Below, piece by piece: positions 36,909-44,983 of a DNA stretch of 64,000 nucleotides. Position numbers and translations under genes: made by a program. Source of the DNA: Sulfuritalea sp. Its GTDB lineage: Bacteria > Pseudomonadota > Gammaproteobacteria > Burkholderiales > Rhodocyclaceae. Numbering within the stretch: position 1 is the stretch's first letter; each line of letters begins with the position of its first letter. The notes under the pieces were generated by a model, which worked only from the letters and a program-made list of their open reading frames with translations, was not told the DNA's origin and made no database searches. Where the stretch lies: NCBI GenBank assembly GCA_016712985.1, contig JADJQA010000029.1:1-64000 (forward strand), written 5' to 3'.

Positions 36909-38342
36909 TCATTCGCGAACAGCCTGGAAGCGTGCCAGGGTGCGCGCCCGTGCCGCCGCGTGATCAACCACCGGCGCCGGATAGTCGCGGCCGATGTGCA
37001 CACCGCAGGCGGCCTGCTCGGCGGCGCTCATTTTCCATGGCGCGTGGATGAACTTCTGCGGCACGCGGGAAAGTTCCGGCACGTAGCGGCAGATGAAACG
37101 GCCCTCCGCATCGAACTTCTCCGATTGTGTGACAGGGTTGAAGATGCGAAACCAGGGTTGGGCATCGCAGCCGGTGGAGGCAGCCCACTGCCAGCCGCCA
37201 TTGTTCGCGGCGAGGTCGAAATCCAGCAGCTTTTCGGCGAACCAGGCTTCGCCCTGCCGCCAGTCCAGCCCCAGGTCCTTGCTCAGGAACGATGCGGTCA
37301 GCATGCGCAGGCGGTTGTGCATGTAGCCGCTGAACGCCAACTGGCGCATCGCGGCATCCACCAGCGGATAGCCGGTGCGGCCCGCGCACCAGGCCCGGAA
37401 CAGTTCGGGCGCGGCGTCCCAGCGCAGCGCGTCGAAGGCCGGCTTGAAGCACTGCGTCGCGACGCGCGGGTGATGCCAGAGGATGGCGTGGTAGAAGTCG
37501 CGCCAGATCAGTTCCGACAACCAGGTTGCGGCGCCCCGGCTGGCCTCGGCATGCGCATGGGCGGCGAGTTGGCGAATCGAGATGGTGCCGAAGCGCAGAT
37601 GCGCCGAAAGGTACGAGCATCCCTTGACGGCCAGGAAGTCCCGCTTCGCGGCATAGTCGTCGATGCGTTCGATGAAGTCGCGGAACAAGGCTTGGGCGCC
37701 GCTCATGCCGGTCGGCAGCCGGAGTTCGCCCAGATCGGTGGGCTCAAAGCCGAGATCTTTCAGCGTCGGCAGTGTGGCGTCGCTGCCTGGCCGCGCCAGA
37801 TGGGCTGCGTATTCCTCGACAGGCCAGGATTGCAGGTCGGCCGGTTCAAGCCTCTTCAGCCAAGCGTTCTTGTAGGGCGTGAATACCGAGAAAGGTGTGC
37901 CGGCCAGGGTCATCACCTCGGCGCGGTCGAAAATCACCTGGTCCTTGAAATCGAGGCAGATATGCGCAGCGGTATCCCCAGGGACGGCGCCGTGCATGCG
38001 GCGCTGGATTTCCGCGTCACGGGCAATGGCCGTCGGTTCGTAGTCGCGGTTGACATACACCGATCTCACCCCGAGTTCCGCGGCCAGTCGCGGGATTTCG
38101 AGCCGTGCATCGCCGTGACGCACGATCAAGCCGCCGCCCATTTCTTCCGAGGCGGCAGCAACTTCCTCCACCGCGCGCAGGATGAATTCGACGCGCCGGT
38201 CGCGACGCGGCAGCGGGTCGAGGATGGTGGTGTCGAAGACGAAGGCGCAGTACACCCGCTGATGCGTCTGCAGGGCGTGACTCAGGGCGGCGTGGTCCTG
38301 CACGCGCAGGTCGCGACGAAACCAGACAAGGGCAGAGGGCAT
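36909..38342 (-). CDS. phrB: Deoxyribodipyrimidine photolyase (CPD class I)
   Basis: 477 residues. Light-driven repair of cyclobutane pyrimidine dimers. N-terminal antenna domain begins MPSALVWFRRDLRVQDHAALSHAL; C-terminal FAD domain shows LSAHLRFGTISIRQL, WLSELIWRDFYHAIL, GRTGYPLVDAAMRQLAFSGYMHNRLRMLTASFLSKDLGLDWRQGE and DFDLAANNGGWQWAASTGCDAQPWFRIFNP, the flavin and DNA-binding core. Start 38342 beats the longer frame to 38414 because it begins the conserved domain. Divergent from yqgE. Confidence 0.93.
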   Translation of the reverse strand: MPSALVWFRRDLRVQDHAALSHALQTHQRVYCAFVFDTTILDPLPRRDRRVEFILRAVEEVAAASEEMGGGLIVRHGDARLEIPRLAAELGVRSVYVNRDYEPTAIARDAEIQRRMHGAVPGDTAAHICLDFKDQVIFDRAEVMTLAGTPFSVFTPYKNAWLKRLEPADLQSWPVEEYAAHLARPGSDATLPTLKDLGFEPTDLGELRLPTGMSGAQALFRDFIERIDDYAAKRDFLAVKGCSYLSAHLRFGTISIRQLAAHAHAEASRGAATWLSELIWRDFYHAILWHHPRVATQCFKPAFDALRWDAAPELFRAWCAGRTGYPLVDAAMRQLAFSGYMHNRLRMLTASFLSKDLGLDWRQGEAWFAEKLLDFDLAANNGGWQWAASTGCDAQPWFRIFNPVTQSEKFDAEGRFICRYVPELSRVPQKFIHAPWKMSAAEQAACGVHIGRDYPAPVVDHAAARARTLARFQAVRE

Positions 38343-38413
38343 TGGACGAGACAGGGGATGATCGAGCGAGGATACTCGGGAACGGACTGACAGATTACAA
38401 TGTCGGAAGATCA

Positions 38414-38986
38414 ATGGAAACCGTCAGCCTCGCCAACCACTTTCTGATCGCCATGCCCGCCATGGCCGATCCGAACTTTTCCCGCACGCTGACCTACATC
38501 TGCGAGCACAACGCCGGGGGCGCCATCGGCATCATCGTCAACCGTCCGATGGACATGAAGCTGGCCGGGCTGTTCGACCGGGTCAGCATTCCCCTCGAAG
38601 ACCCCCAGGCCGAGATGCGCTTCGCCGCCCTGCCGGTGTATTTCGGCGGCCCGGTGCAAACTGATCGCGGCTTCGTGCTGCATCGCCCGGCGGGGCAGTG
38701 GCAGTCTTCGCTCAACATCAGCGACAGCATCGCCCTGACCAGTTCGCGCGACATCCTCCAGGCCATGGCTGGCACCGGCGAGCCGGCCGAGGTGCTGGTC
38801 AGTCTCGGCTATGCCGGCTGGACGGCCGGACAACTGGAATGGGAACTGTCGCAGAACGCCTGGCTGACGGTGGAGGCCGACATCGACATAATCTTCGACC
38901 TGCCCCCCGAAGAGCGCCTGCCGGCGGCGATGCAACTGCTCGGCGTGGATTTCGCCAACCTGTCCGAAGTCGCCGGGCATGCGTGA
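38414..38986 (+). CDS. yqgE: YqgE/AlgH family protein (UPF0301)
   Basis: 190 residues. METVSLANHFLIAMPAMADPNFSRTLTYICEHNAGGAIGIIVNRPMDM is the family hallmark, with VYFGGPVQTDRGFVLH and ALTSSRDILQAMAG following. Biochemical role unsettled; in many proteobacteria it heads the operon with ruvX and pyrimidine genes, as here. ATG 38414 is preceded by GGAAGA. Confidence 0.92.
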   Translation: METVSLANHFLIAMPAMADPNFSRTLTYICEHNAGGAIGIIVNRPMDMKLAGLFDRVSIPLEDPQAEMRFAALPVYFGGPVQTDRGFVLHRPAGQWQSSLNISDSIALTSSRDILQAMAGTGEPAEVLVSLGYAGWTAGQLEWELSQNAWLTVEADIDIIFDLPPEERLPAAMQLLGVDFANLSEVAGHA

Positions 38987-39113
38987 GTGCTTGCCGTCGG
39001 ACCGCCCCAGGGCGAGTGCAGCGTTCGAACCGGAGCCGCCCTCTGGCGGCGAACATTTCTCATCCCATCCTGGGCGGGGAACGATTGGGGGGGTTCTCCC
39101 GCAGGCGGGTTCG

Positions 39114-39572
39114 GTGCTTGCCTTCGATTTCGGCGTCAAACGCATCGGCGTTGCCATTGGCATACAACTGGGTAGTTGGCCCGGAACGGGGCGCTCCGGT
39201 CCGGCGCGCACTCTGGCGACGATCGACAGCGAAGCCAACGATGCCCGCTTCGCCGCGATCGCCACACTGATCGCCGAGTGGCAGCCGGTGCTTCTGCTGG
39301 TGGGCCGTCCCCTCAATGACGACGGCACGCCGCACGAAATGACCGCGCGTTGCGAGCGCTTCGCCAAGCAGTTGCGTGGGCGCTTCCGCCTGCCGGTCGA
39401 GTACGTCGACGAGCGCTTCAGTTCAACCATAGCCGATGCCAGCCTGCGCGAACGCGGGCTTTCCTGGCAGCAGCGCAAGGCCCGGATCGATGCCGAAGCC
39501 GCGCTGGTGATTCTCCAAAGCTGGTTTGCCACTCATGCCAATGACCACGCGAATGCCCCTGCAATTGCCTGA
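39114..39572 (+). CDS. ruvX: Holliday junction resolvase-like RuvX (YqgF)
   Basis: RNase H-fold nuclease implicated in 16S rRNA 5'-end processing. VLAFDFGVKRIGVAIG (catalytic Asp), LLLVGRPLNDDGTPHEMT, VEYVDERFSSTIAD and DAEAALVILQSWF are diagnostic. A start at GTG 39114 gives 152 residues, matching the family. An upstream ATG at 38979 would overlap yqgE by 8 bp but adds 45 non-conserved residues; which is used is open. Overlaps the pyrR start. Confidence 0.88.
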   Translation: MLAFDFGVKRIGVAIGIQLGSWPGTGRSGPARTLATIDSEANDARFAAIATLIAEWQPVLLLVGRPLNDDGTPHEMTARCERFAKQLRGRFRLPVEYVDERFSSTIADASLRERGLSWQQRKARIDAEAALVILQSWFATHANDHANAPAIA

Positions 39573-40056
39573 CGCCGAAGCGCTCTGCGCAGCGCTGGCC
39601 GACGCCATGCGAGCCCACGTGGACCCCGCGGCAACGGCTCTGGTCGGCATCCACACCGGCGGCGTCTGGGTGGCCGAGCGGCTGCACGCCGCGCTGGGCC
39701 TGAAGATCCCTCCCGGCTCGATGGATGTGTCCTTCTATCGCGATGACTATCATCAGCGCGGTCTGCGCGCCAACGCCAAGACTTCGCAGATTCCCTTCGA
39801 TGTCGAAGGCGCCCACATCGTCATTGTCGACGACGTCCTCTACACCGGCCGCACCATCCGCGCCGCGCTCAACGAGCTGTTCGATTACGGCCGGCCGGCC
39901 AGAATCGACCTGGCGGTGCTGGTCGATCGCGGCGGACGCGAACTGCCAATCGCGCCGAGTTTCTGTCCGCATACCCTGAGCCTGGCCGCCGCGCAGACAC
40001 TGGAGCTGGAGCGTGCCGCCGATGGCGGGCTGGCCTTCCGGCTGGTGGAGAAATGA
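39535..40056 (+). CDS. pyrR: PyrR: pyrimidine operon regulator / uracil phosphoribosyltransferase
   Basis: 173 residues with the PRPP-binding loop HIVIVDDVLYTGRTIRAAL and the flexible loop DVSFYRDDYHQRGLRANAK. TALVGIHTGGVWVAERL is the N-terminal signature. Can convert uracil and PRPP to UMP; in many bacteria it regulates pyr genes. Start uncertain among ATGs at 39535, 39541 and 39553; all lie inside the end of ruvX. Its stop overlaps pyrB by 4 bp. Confidence 0.9.
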   Translation: MPMTTRMPLQLPDAEALCAALADAMRAHVDPAATALVGIHTGGVWVAERLHAALGLKIPPGSMDVSFYRDDYHQRGLRANAKTSQIPFDVEGAHIVIVDDVLYTGRTIRAALNELFDYGRPARIDLAVLVDRGGRELPIAPSFCPHTLSLAAAQTLELERAADGGLAFRLVEK

Positions 40057-41030
40057 GCACCTTCGGCAGGCAGTCCAATCCGCAACTCAACAGCCATGGC
40101 GAGTTGCAGCATCTGTTGACCATCGAGGGTTTGCCGCGCGACGTGCTGACGCGCATCCTCGATACCGCCGCGCCGTTTTCCGAAGTCGCCGAACGCGAAG
40201 TCAAGAAGGTGCCGCTGTTGCGCGGCAAGAGCGTGTTCAACCTGTTCTTCGAAAATTCGACGCGCACCCGCACCACATTCGAGATCGCGGCGAAGCGGCT
40301 TTCCGCCGACGTGATCAATCTCAACATCAACACTTCATCGGCCAGCAAGGGTGAAACCCTGCTCGACACCGCGGACAACCTCGCGGCGATGCAGGCCGAC
40401 ATGTTCGTCGTGCGCCACGCGTCCTCGGGCGCGCCCTACCTGATCGCCCAGCACCTGGCCGCCACCGGCCGCGACCACATCCACGTGGTGAATGCCGGCG
40501 ACGGGCGCCACGCGCATCCGACGCAGGGCCTGCTCGACATGTACACCATCCGCCACTACAAGGCGGACTTCACCCGGCTCACCGTCGCGATCGTCGGCGA
40601 CCTGCTGCATTCGCGCGTCGCGCGCAGCCAGATCCATGGGCTGCTGACCCTGGGAGTGCCCGAAGTGCGTGTGATAGGGCCCAAGACCCTGCTGCCGACC
40701 GGCGTCGAACGCCTCGGCGTGCGGGTGTTCAACGACATGCGCGAAGGCCTGCGTGGTGTCGATGTGATCATGATGCTGCGCCTGCAGAACGAACGCATGC
40801 AGGGCGCCCTGCTGCCCTCGACGCAGGAGTATTTCAAGTCCTGGGGCCTGACGCCGGAAAAGCTGGCGCTGGCCAAGCCCGACGCCATCGTCCTGCATCC
40901 GGGGCCGATGAACCGCGGCGTCGAGATCGATTCCGCCGTGGCCGACGGCGGCCAGGCCGTGATCCTGCCGCAAGTCACCTTCGGCATCGCGGTGCGGATG
41001 GCGGTGATGGCGATGCTGGCGGGGAATTGA
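40053..41030 (+). CDS. pyrB: Aspartate carbamoyltransferase catalytic chain
   Basis: 325 residues. First committed step of pyrimidine synthesis. Carbamoyl-phosphate loop FFENSTRTRTTFEIAAKRL, SKGETLLDTADNL, VRHASSGAPYLIA, GDGRHAHPTQGLLDMYTI and LHPGPMNRGVEI are all intact. The ATGA overlap with pyrR and the TGATG overlap with the next gene indicate a tightly coupled operon. No pyrI regulatory chain is present; partner is the dihydroorotase-like protein, as in Pseudomonas-type ATCase. Confidence 0.95.
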   Translation: MSTFGRQSNPQLNSHGELQHLLTIEGLPRDVLTRILDTAAPFSEVAEREVKKVPLLRGKSVFNLFFENSTRTRTTFEIAAKRLSADVINLNINTSSASKGETLLDTADNLAAMQADMFVVRHASSGAPYLIAQHLAATGRDHIHVVNAGDGRHAHPTQGLLDMYTIRHYKADFTRLTVAIVGDLLHSRVARSQIHGLLTLGVPEVRVIGPKTLLPTGVERLGVRVFNDMREGLRGVDVIMMLRLQNERMQGALLPSTQEYFKSWGLTPEKLALAKPDAIVLHPGPMNRGVEIDSAVADGGQAVILPQVTFGIAVRMAVMAMLAGN

Positions 41031-42328
41031 TGAGCATGAAAATCCACATCCGCAACGGCCGCCTGATCGATCCGGCGAGCAATACCGACAAGGCGCTGGA
41101 TCTGTTCATCGCCGACGGACGCATAGTCGGCGCCGGCAACGCGCCAGCGGGCTGGGGCGAGGACGGGGCCAACAGCGTGCTGGACGCGACGGACTGCATC
41201 GTCTGCCCCGGACTCGTCGATCTTGCGGCGCGGTTGCGCGAACCGGGCTTCGAGTACAAGGCCACGCTGGAATCCGAAATGGCGGCCGCCGCCGCCGGGG
41301 GGGTCACGTCGCTGGCCTGCCCGCCGGACACCGACCCGGTACTGGACGAGCCCGGACTGGTGGAAATGCTCAGCCATCGCGCGCGCCTGCCCGAGTTCGC
41401 CCACGTGCATCCGGTGGGCGCGCTCACCATGCAACTCGAGGGCAAGGACCTCACCGAAATGGCGGAACTGGCCGAAGCCGGCTGCATTGCCTTCGGCCAG
41501 GCCAATATCGCGGTGGTCGACACCCAGGTGCTGCTGCGCGCGATGATGTACGCCGCGACCTTCGACTTCCCGGTCTGGTTGCAGGCGCAGGACCCCTTCC
41601 TGGCCAGGAAGGGGGTCGCCCATGACGGCGAAGTCGCCGCGCGCCTGGGGCTGGCGGGGATTCCGGTGGCGGCGGAAACCATTGCGCTGGCGACGATTCT
41701 GCATCTGGCCCGCGAGACCGGTGCGCGGGTGCACGTGACGCGCATTTCGTCGGCGGCCGGCGTCGAGATGATTGTCGCCGCGCGCGCCGCCGGCATTGCG
41801 GTGACTTGCGACATGGCGATTCATCACCTGCATTTGTGCGAGATGGATGTCGGCTTCTTCGACGCCCACGCGCGCCTCGATCCGCCACTGCGCTCGCAGC
41901 GCGATCGTGATGCCTTGCGGGCCGGGCTGGCCTCGGGCGCGATCAACGCCCTGTGCTCCGACCACACCCCGGTCGACGACGACGGCAAGCAGACTCCTTT
42001 CGACGAAGCCGAGGTCGGCGCCACCGGCCTCGAACTGCTGCTGCCGCTGACGCTGAAGTGGGCGCAGGAAATGAAGCTGCCGCTGGTCGAGGCGCTGGCC
42101 CGCGTCACTTGCGATCCGGCGCGCATTCTTGGCGTCAAGGCCGGCAGCTTGGCGCCGGGTGCGCCGGCTGATATCTGCGTTTTCGATCCGGTTGCCGAGT
42201 TCAAGGTCAGCCGCGAAAACCTCAGAAGCCAGGGCAAGAACACGCCCTTCCTCGGCTTCGAGTTCCCCGGCCGCGTGCGCTACACGCTGATCGAGGGGCA
42301 TCTGGCCTTCGACGGCACGCTGGGCTGA
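41030..42328 (+). CDS. pyrX: Inactive dihydroorotase-like subunit PyrC' (PyrX)
   Basis: 432 residues, amidohydrolase fold. The position where active dihydroorotases have DxHxHLREPG reads GLVDLAARLREPG, so the two metal-binding His residues are gone. Other sites are also altered (CDMAIHHLHLCEMD is kept in form, ALCSDHTPVDDDGK retains the Asp region). Such PyrC' chains are structural partners of PyrB and lack dihydroorotase activity. An active pyrC must lie elsewhere. ATG 41030 overlaps the pyrB stop; ATG 41036 is an alternative. Confidence 0.9.
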   Translation: MSMKIHIRNGRLIDPASNTDKALDLFIADGRIVGAGNAPAGWGEDGANSVLDATDCIVCPGLVDLAARLREPGFEYKATLESEMAAAAAGGVTSLACPPDTDPVLDEPGLVEMLSHRARLPEFAHVHPVGALTMQLEGKDLTEMAELAEAGCIAFGQANIAVVDTQVLLRAMMYAATFDFPVWLQAQDPFLARKGVAHDGEVAARLGLAGIPVAAETIALATILHLARETGARVHVTRISSAAGVEMIVAARAAGIAVTCDMAIHHLHLCEMDVGFFDAHARLDPPLRSQRDRDALRAGLASGAINALCSDHTPVDDDGKQTPFDEAEVGATGLELLLPLTLKWAQEMKLPLVEALARVTCDPARILGVKAGSLAPGAPADICVFDPVAEFKVSRENLRSQGKNTPFLGFEFPGRVRYTLIEGHLAFDGTLG

Positions 42329-42490
42329 CGCCGGCGCCGGCGTCCGAGTGGGATACCGTCCCTTCCGGGCATAAAGTGGATCCCCAAGCGCAATGCATGT
42401 CCTCCTGGCGAGTGTTGCACTTCATATTTGAGGTCAGATCCACCAAGGGTAACGAGTAAATAGCTCATGAAAGAAGCATTGAAAAAAGCA

Positions 42491-42496
42491 TATAAT
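42491..42496 (+). promoter_or_regulatory. Candidate -10 box (TATAAT) in an AT-rich patch
   Basis: Perfect TATAAT consensus in an unusually AT-rich stretch (42470-42515), about 35 bp before the structured non-coding region. The -35 region is poor, so this is only suggestive of a promoter for the structured transcript. Confidence 0.35.
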
Positions 42497-42527
42497 ACAA
42501 AAAGTTATAACATTAGCAGGTTCATTG

Positions 42528-42741
42528 TCACGGCTGTCTGGGCAACCGTGAGACCTCTTCACTTATCCGGATAAGGGCGGAGCATCCACCGGTTGGAGGG
42601 CAGTCCAGCCAGCCGACTGCCAAGTGTTCTCATATGAGAACGCGGAGCTAGAGGCAGTCCAGCCTCGTCAAAAACCGTACTGGTACGGGTTTCGGCGGAG
42701 CATCCCCCGGTCGGGGGGCAGTCCAGCGACGTTGAGGCTGG
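42528..42741 (+). ncRNA. Candidate structured RNA: three repeated stem modules
   Basis: No reading frame. A leading hairpin TCACGG/CCGTGA (42528-42551) is followed by three modules. Each module is a palindromic stem, then CGGAGC, a variable spacer, then GGCAGTCCAGC. Palindromes differ in sequence but all pair: CTTATCCGGATAAG (42562-42575), GTTCTCATATGAGAAC (42626-42641), CCGTAC/GTACGG (42675-42688). CGGAGC occurs at 42578, 42643 and 42696; GGCAGTCCAGC at 42599, 42653 and 42717. The spacers of modules 1 and 3 themselves form hairpins (TCCA/TGGA; CCCC/GGGG). CCAGCCTC (42659) can pair with GAGGCTGG (42734), enclosing module 3. Conserved single strands with changed but paired stems point to RNA structure. 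Strand is inferred from the TATAAT and downstream operon. I recognise no known RNA family. Confidence 0.5.
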
Positions 42742-42785
42742 TTGATCCAGATTAGCTGGTTCAATATGTTCACTGTAGGAAAGTT

Positions 42786-42882
42786 GTTCACGCGGCGTGA
42801 ACGAACACTATTTCTGAACAAATAAGTTGTCAGCACCTTCCCGATGTGTTCAAATTACCTGTCCGTTCATGCATCGTGAACG
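42786..42882. promoter_or_regulatory. Two inverted-repeat operators upstream of the AbiE-type operon
   Basis: Site 1, GTTCACGCGGCGTGAAC (42786-42802), and site 2, CGTTCATGCATCGTGAACG (42864-42882). Both are TTCA-N7-TGAA with matching inner GC..CG bases, centres 79 bp apart. Extra half-sites TGTTCA/TGAACA flank them (near 42768, 42814, 42847, 42893). Location just before the antitoxin gene fits binding by the AbiEi winged-helix antitoxin, which is known in this family to repress through paired inverted repeats. Confidence 0.65.
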
Positions 42883-42905
42883 CGTCTGTATATTGAACAA
42901 GGTCG

Positions 42906-43952
42906 ATGGGACATACTATGGACTTCCCCGATTTGATCGAGCGCGCCTGTGAGGCCTTCCGACAGCAAGTCGGAAAACAGGCCACTCTGCGCGCCTGTCC
43001 CGACACCGCCGAAATTCCACATACCACGCTGGTGTTCCGCCCCAAAGGGGCAAAGATCGACCGAATCTACGCTACCGAACCAGTTCCTGCTCTTGATGCA
43101 ACAACAGTTACACGTCTGATTCGTGACCGGGACCAGGCTGCGCGTAAAGTAGTGATCACTCACTTTGTCCCTATAGAGCTTGCGGCAAGGTTAAAGGATG
43201 CCGGACTCCAATTTCTGGACGCCGCCGGTAATGCCTATCTTGCCGAACCCGGGTTCTTTCTGTTCATTAGGGGCTGCCCGCCACCCCCTGGTCTGGTAAT
43301 CCCGGCAGCTACCCGTCCGCCCCGGATTTTCAATCCGACCGGGCTGAAAGTGCTTTTCGTACTTCTTGCGCGGCCAGACTACGTGGATCGTCCCTACCGG
43401 AATATTGCCGATGCCGCAGGCGTCGCCTTGGGGACCGTGGCAGGGTTGATGGGCGACATGAAGGAGCTTGGTTACCTAATTGACTTGGGCAAGGAAGGCA
43501 AGCGCCTGCAGCAACGGGGAAAACTCATTGACGAATGGACGGGCGCCTATGTGCGCGAATTTGCCGCCCGCCGTAAAGTGCGTCGCTTCCGGGCAGAAGA
43601 CCCGGAGTGGTGGAAGACAGCCGACCTTGGTCAGCTTGGCGCACTGTGGGGCGGCGACGTGGCCGGCGACCGGCTCACGGGCTACCTCAAGCCTGCCGAG
43701 ATAACCGTCTATGCCAAGGGCACCCCTGGCCCGTTGTTGCAGGCACAGCGCATGCGTGCCGATCCTCGCGGCGATGTGGCCGTGATCGAAGAGTTCTGGA
43801 ACTTTCCGCCGACCGATGTCGAAGCCGAGACCAATACCGTGCCGCCGCTGCTTGTCTACGCCGACCTCATGGCAACCGGCGATCCGCGTGCCATCGAAAC
43901 AGCAGGATTGATCCATGAAAAGTATCTGGCCAGACCTGACGGCAAAGATTGA
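42906..43952 (+). CDS. Type IV TA system AbiEi-family antitoxin / transcriptional regulator
   Basis: 348 residues. Contains a winged-helix segment (LVIPAATRPPRIFNPTGLKVLFVLLARPDYVDRPYRNIADAAGVALGTVAGLMGDMKELGYLIDLGKEGKRLQQRGKLIDEWTGAYVREFAARRK) of the AbiEi_4-like kind, followed by the C-terminal antitoxin domain (WGGDVAGDRLTGYLKPAEITVYAKG; AVIEEFWNFP). Start at 42906, or 42918 (MDFPDLIERAC), is not resolved. Overlaps the toxin gene by 38 bp. Expected to neutralise the nucleotidyltransferase toxin and repress the operon via the upstream inverted repeats. Confidence 0.75.
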   Translation: MGHTMDFPDLIERACEAFRQQVGKQATLRACPDTAEIPHTTLVFRPKGAKIDRIYATEPVPALDATTVTRLIRDRDQAARKVVITHFVPIELAARLKDAGLQFLDAAGNAYLAEPGFFLFIRGCPPPPGLVIPAATRPPRIFNPTGLKVLFVLLARPDYVDRPYRNIADAAGVALGTVAGLMGDMKELGYLIDLGKEGKRLQQRGKLIDEWTGAYVREFAARRKVRRFRAEDPEWWKTADLGQLGALWGGDVAGDRLTGYLKPAEITVYAKGTPGPLLQAQRMRADPRGDVAVIEEFWNFPPTDVEAETNTVPPLLVYADLMATGDPRAIETAGLIHEKYLARPDGKD

Positions 43953-44805
43953 GCCTGTTCACCAACGGGCACTGGGCACCATCGGCCGGGCTGCGGCCGC
44001 GGTAAACGCTGACTGGTTCCTCACCGGCGCCATAGCGCGGGACTGGGTGTTCACGCTAATCCATGGCATCGACACCCTTCGTGGTACAAGGGACGCTGAC
44101 ATTGGTATTGCCTTGTCCGGGTGGAATGAATTCGAGCGAGTCCGGACCCATATTCTTGCTGAGGGCGAGTTTGACCCAGATCGCACCCAGCATCGCCTGA
44201 ACCATAGGCACGTTCGAGGTTTTCATATCGCCCTCGTTCCCTTTGGTCGGCTCGGCGGCGCGAATGCCGAGATTGCCTGGCCGCCCAATCAAGACGTTGT
44301 AATGAATGTCATCGGTTTTGAAGAGGCATACAAGGCGGCGATTACCGTCTTGGCCGACGTTAATTTGCCAGTGAAGCTTGCTTCACCCTCCGGGCTGATG
44401 CTGATGAAAGTCTTTGCCTGGGAGGATCGCAAGCATTTGCAGCCTGCCGGCAAGGATGCGCAGGACATACGCCTGCTACTGACCCGTTATGAAACCGTCG
44501 CCGGGCGCAGCCTGCATGACGTAGCCGGACTGATGGATGTTGTAGATTACGAGGCAGATTTGGCTGCCGCACGCCTGCTTGGGCGGGATGTGGCAGACCT
44601 TCTTTCAGCAGCCAGCAGCGAGGTACTTCTGCCGATTCTGGACCGGGAGCTTGCCGCCGACTCGACCAACCTCCTGATAGAGCAGCTTTCGCGCGGAGGG
44701 TACTCGAGTGGTGATCCCAGAGATGAAGATTTCCAGAAAATGCGCTCTTTGCTCACAAGCTTTCGGGCGGGTCTGGGCGAGCAGTGGAAAGCCCGGGACG
44801 GGTGA
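43915..44805 (+). CDS. AbiEii-like nucleotidyltransferase toxin
   Basis: 296 residues. WFLTGAIARDWVFTLIHGIDTLRGTRDADIGIALSGW shows a nucleotidyltransferase-type G-(A)-x-A-R-D and D-A-D-I metal-binding pattern. HIALVPFGRL and LPVKLASPSGLMLMKVFAWEDRKHLQPAGKDAQDIRLLL carry the AbiEii/DUF6036-like K and DxxDI motifs. Paired with an AbiEi-like gene; likely a phage-defence or plasmid-maintenance toxin acting on tRNA or another nucleotide substrate, inferred from the family. Confidence 0.72.
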   Translation: MKSIWPDLTAKIEPVHQRALGTIGRAAAAVNADWFLTGAIARDWVFTLIHGIDTLRGTRDADIGIALSGWNEFERVRTHILAEGEFDPDRTQHRLNHRHVRGFHIALVPFGRLGGANAEIAWPPNQDVVMNVIGFEEAYKAAITVLADVNLPVKLASPSGLMLMKVFAWEDRKHLQPAGKDAQDIRLLLTRYETVAGRSLHDVAGLMDVVDYEADLAAARLLGRDVADLLSAASSEVLLPILDRELAADSTNLLIEQLSRGGYSSGDPRDEDFQKMRSLLTSFRAGLGEQWKARDG

Positions 44806-44983
44806 CCACAAGGCAGTCGTCCCGTAACCGATAAGTTGATCTACTGAGTCCAGCCGGCGCGGCCATGCAACTTTTCTCGGAAAACATTTTGTGGCGATTC
44901 CATTGGGATCGTGAGATCAGCAGGAATTGTGAGGCCCGTTCCATCGGCTTACAATTTGCCGGCAGAAAGGGAGGAATGCCACC

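Noticed and set aside
38342..38413. N-terminal extension of YqgE
   Set aside because: Extra 24 codons overlap the photolyase promoter region and are not part of the conserved METVSLANHFLIA start.
42540..42740. Integron attC sites or CRISPR repeats in the structured stretch
   Set aside because: No attC R/L boxes, no integrase and no regular repeat-spacer spacing; the boxes flank stems of different sequence instead.
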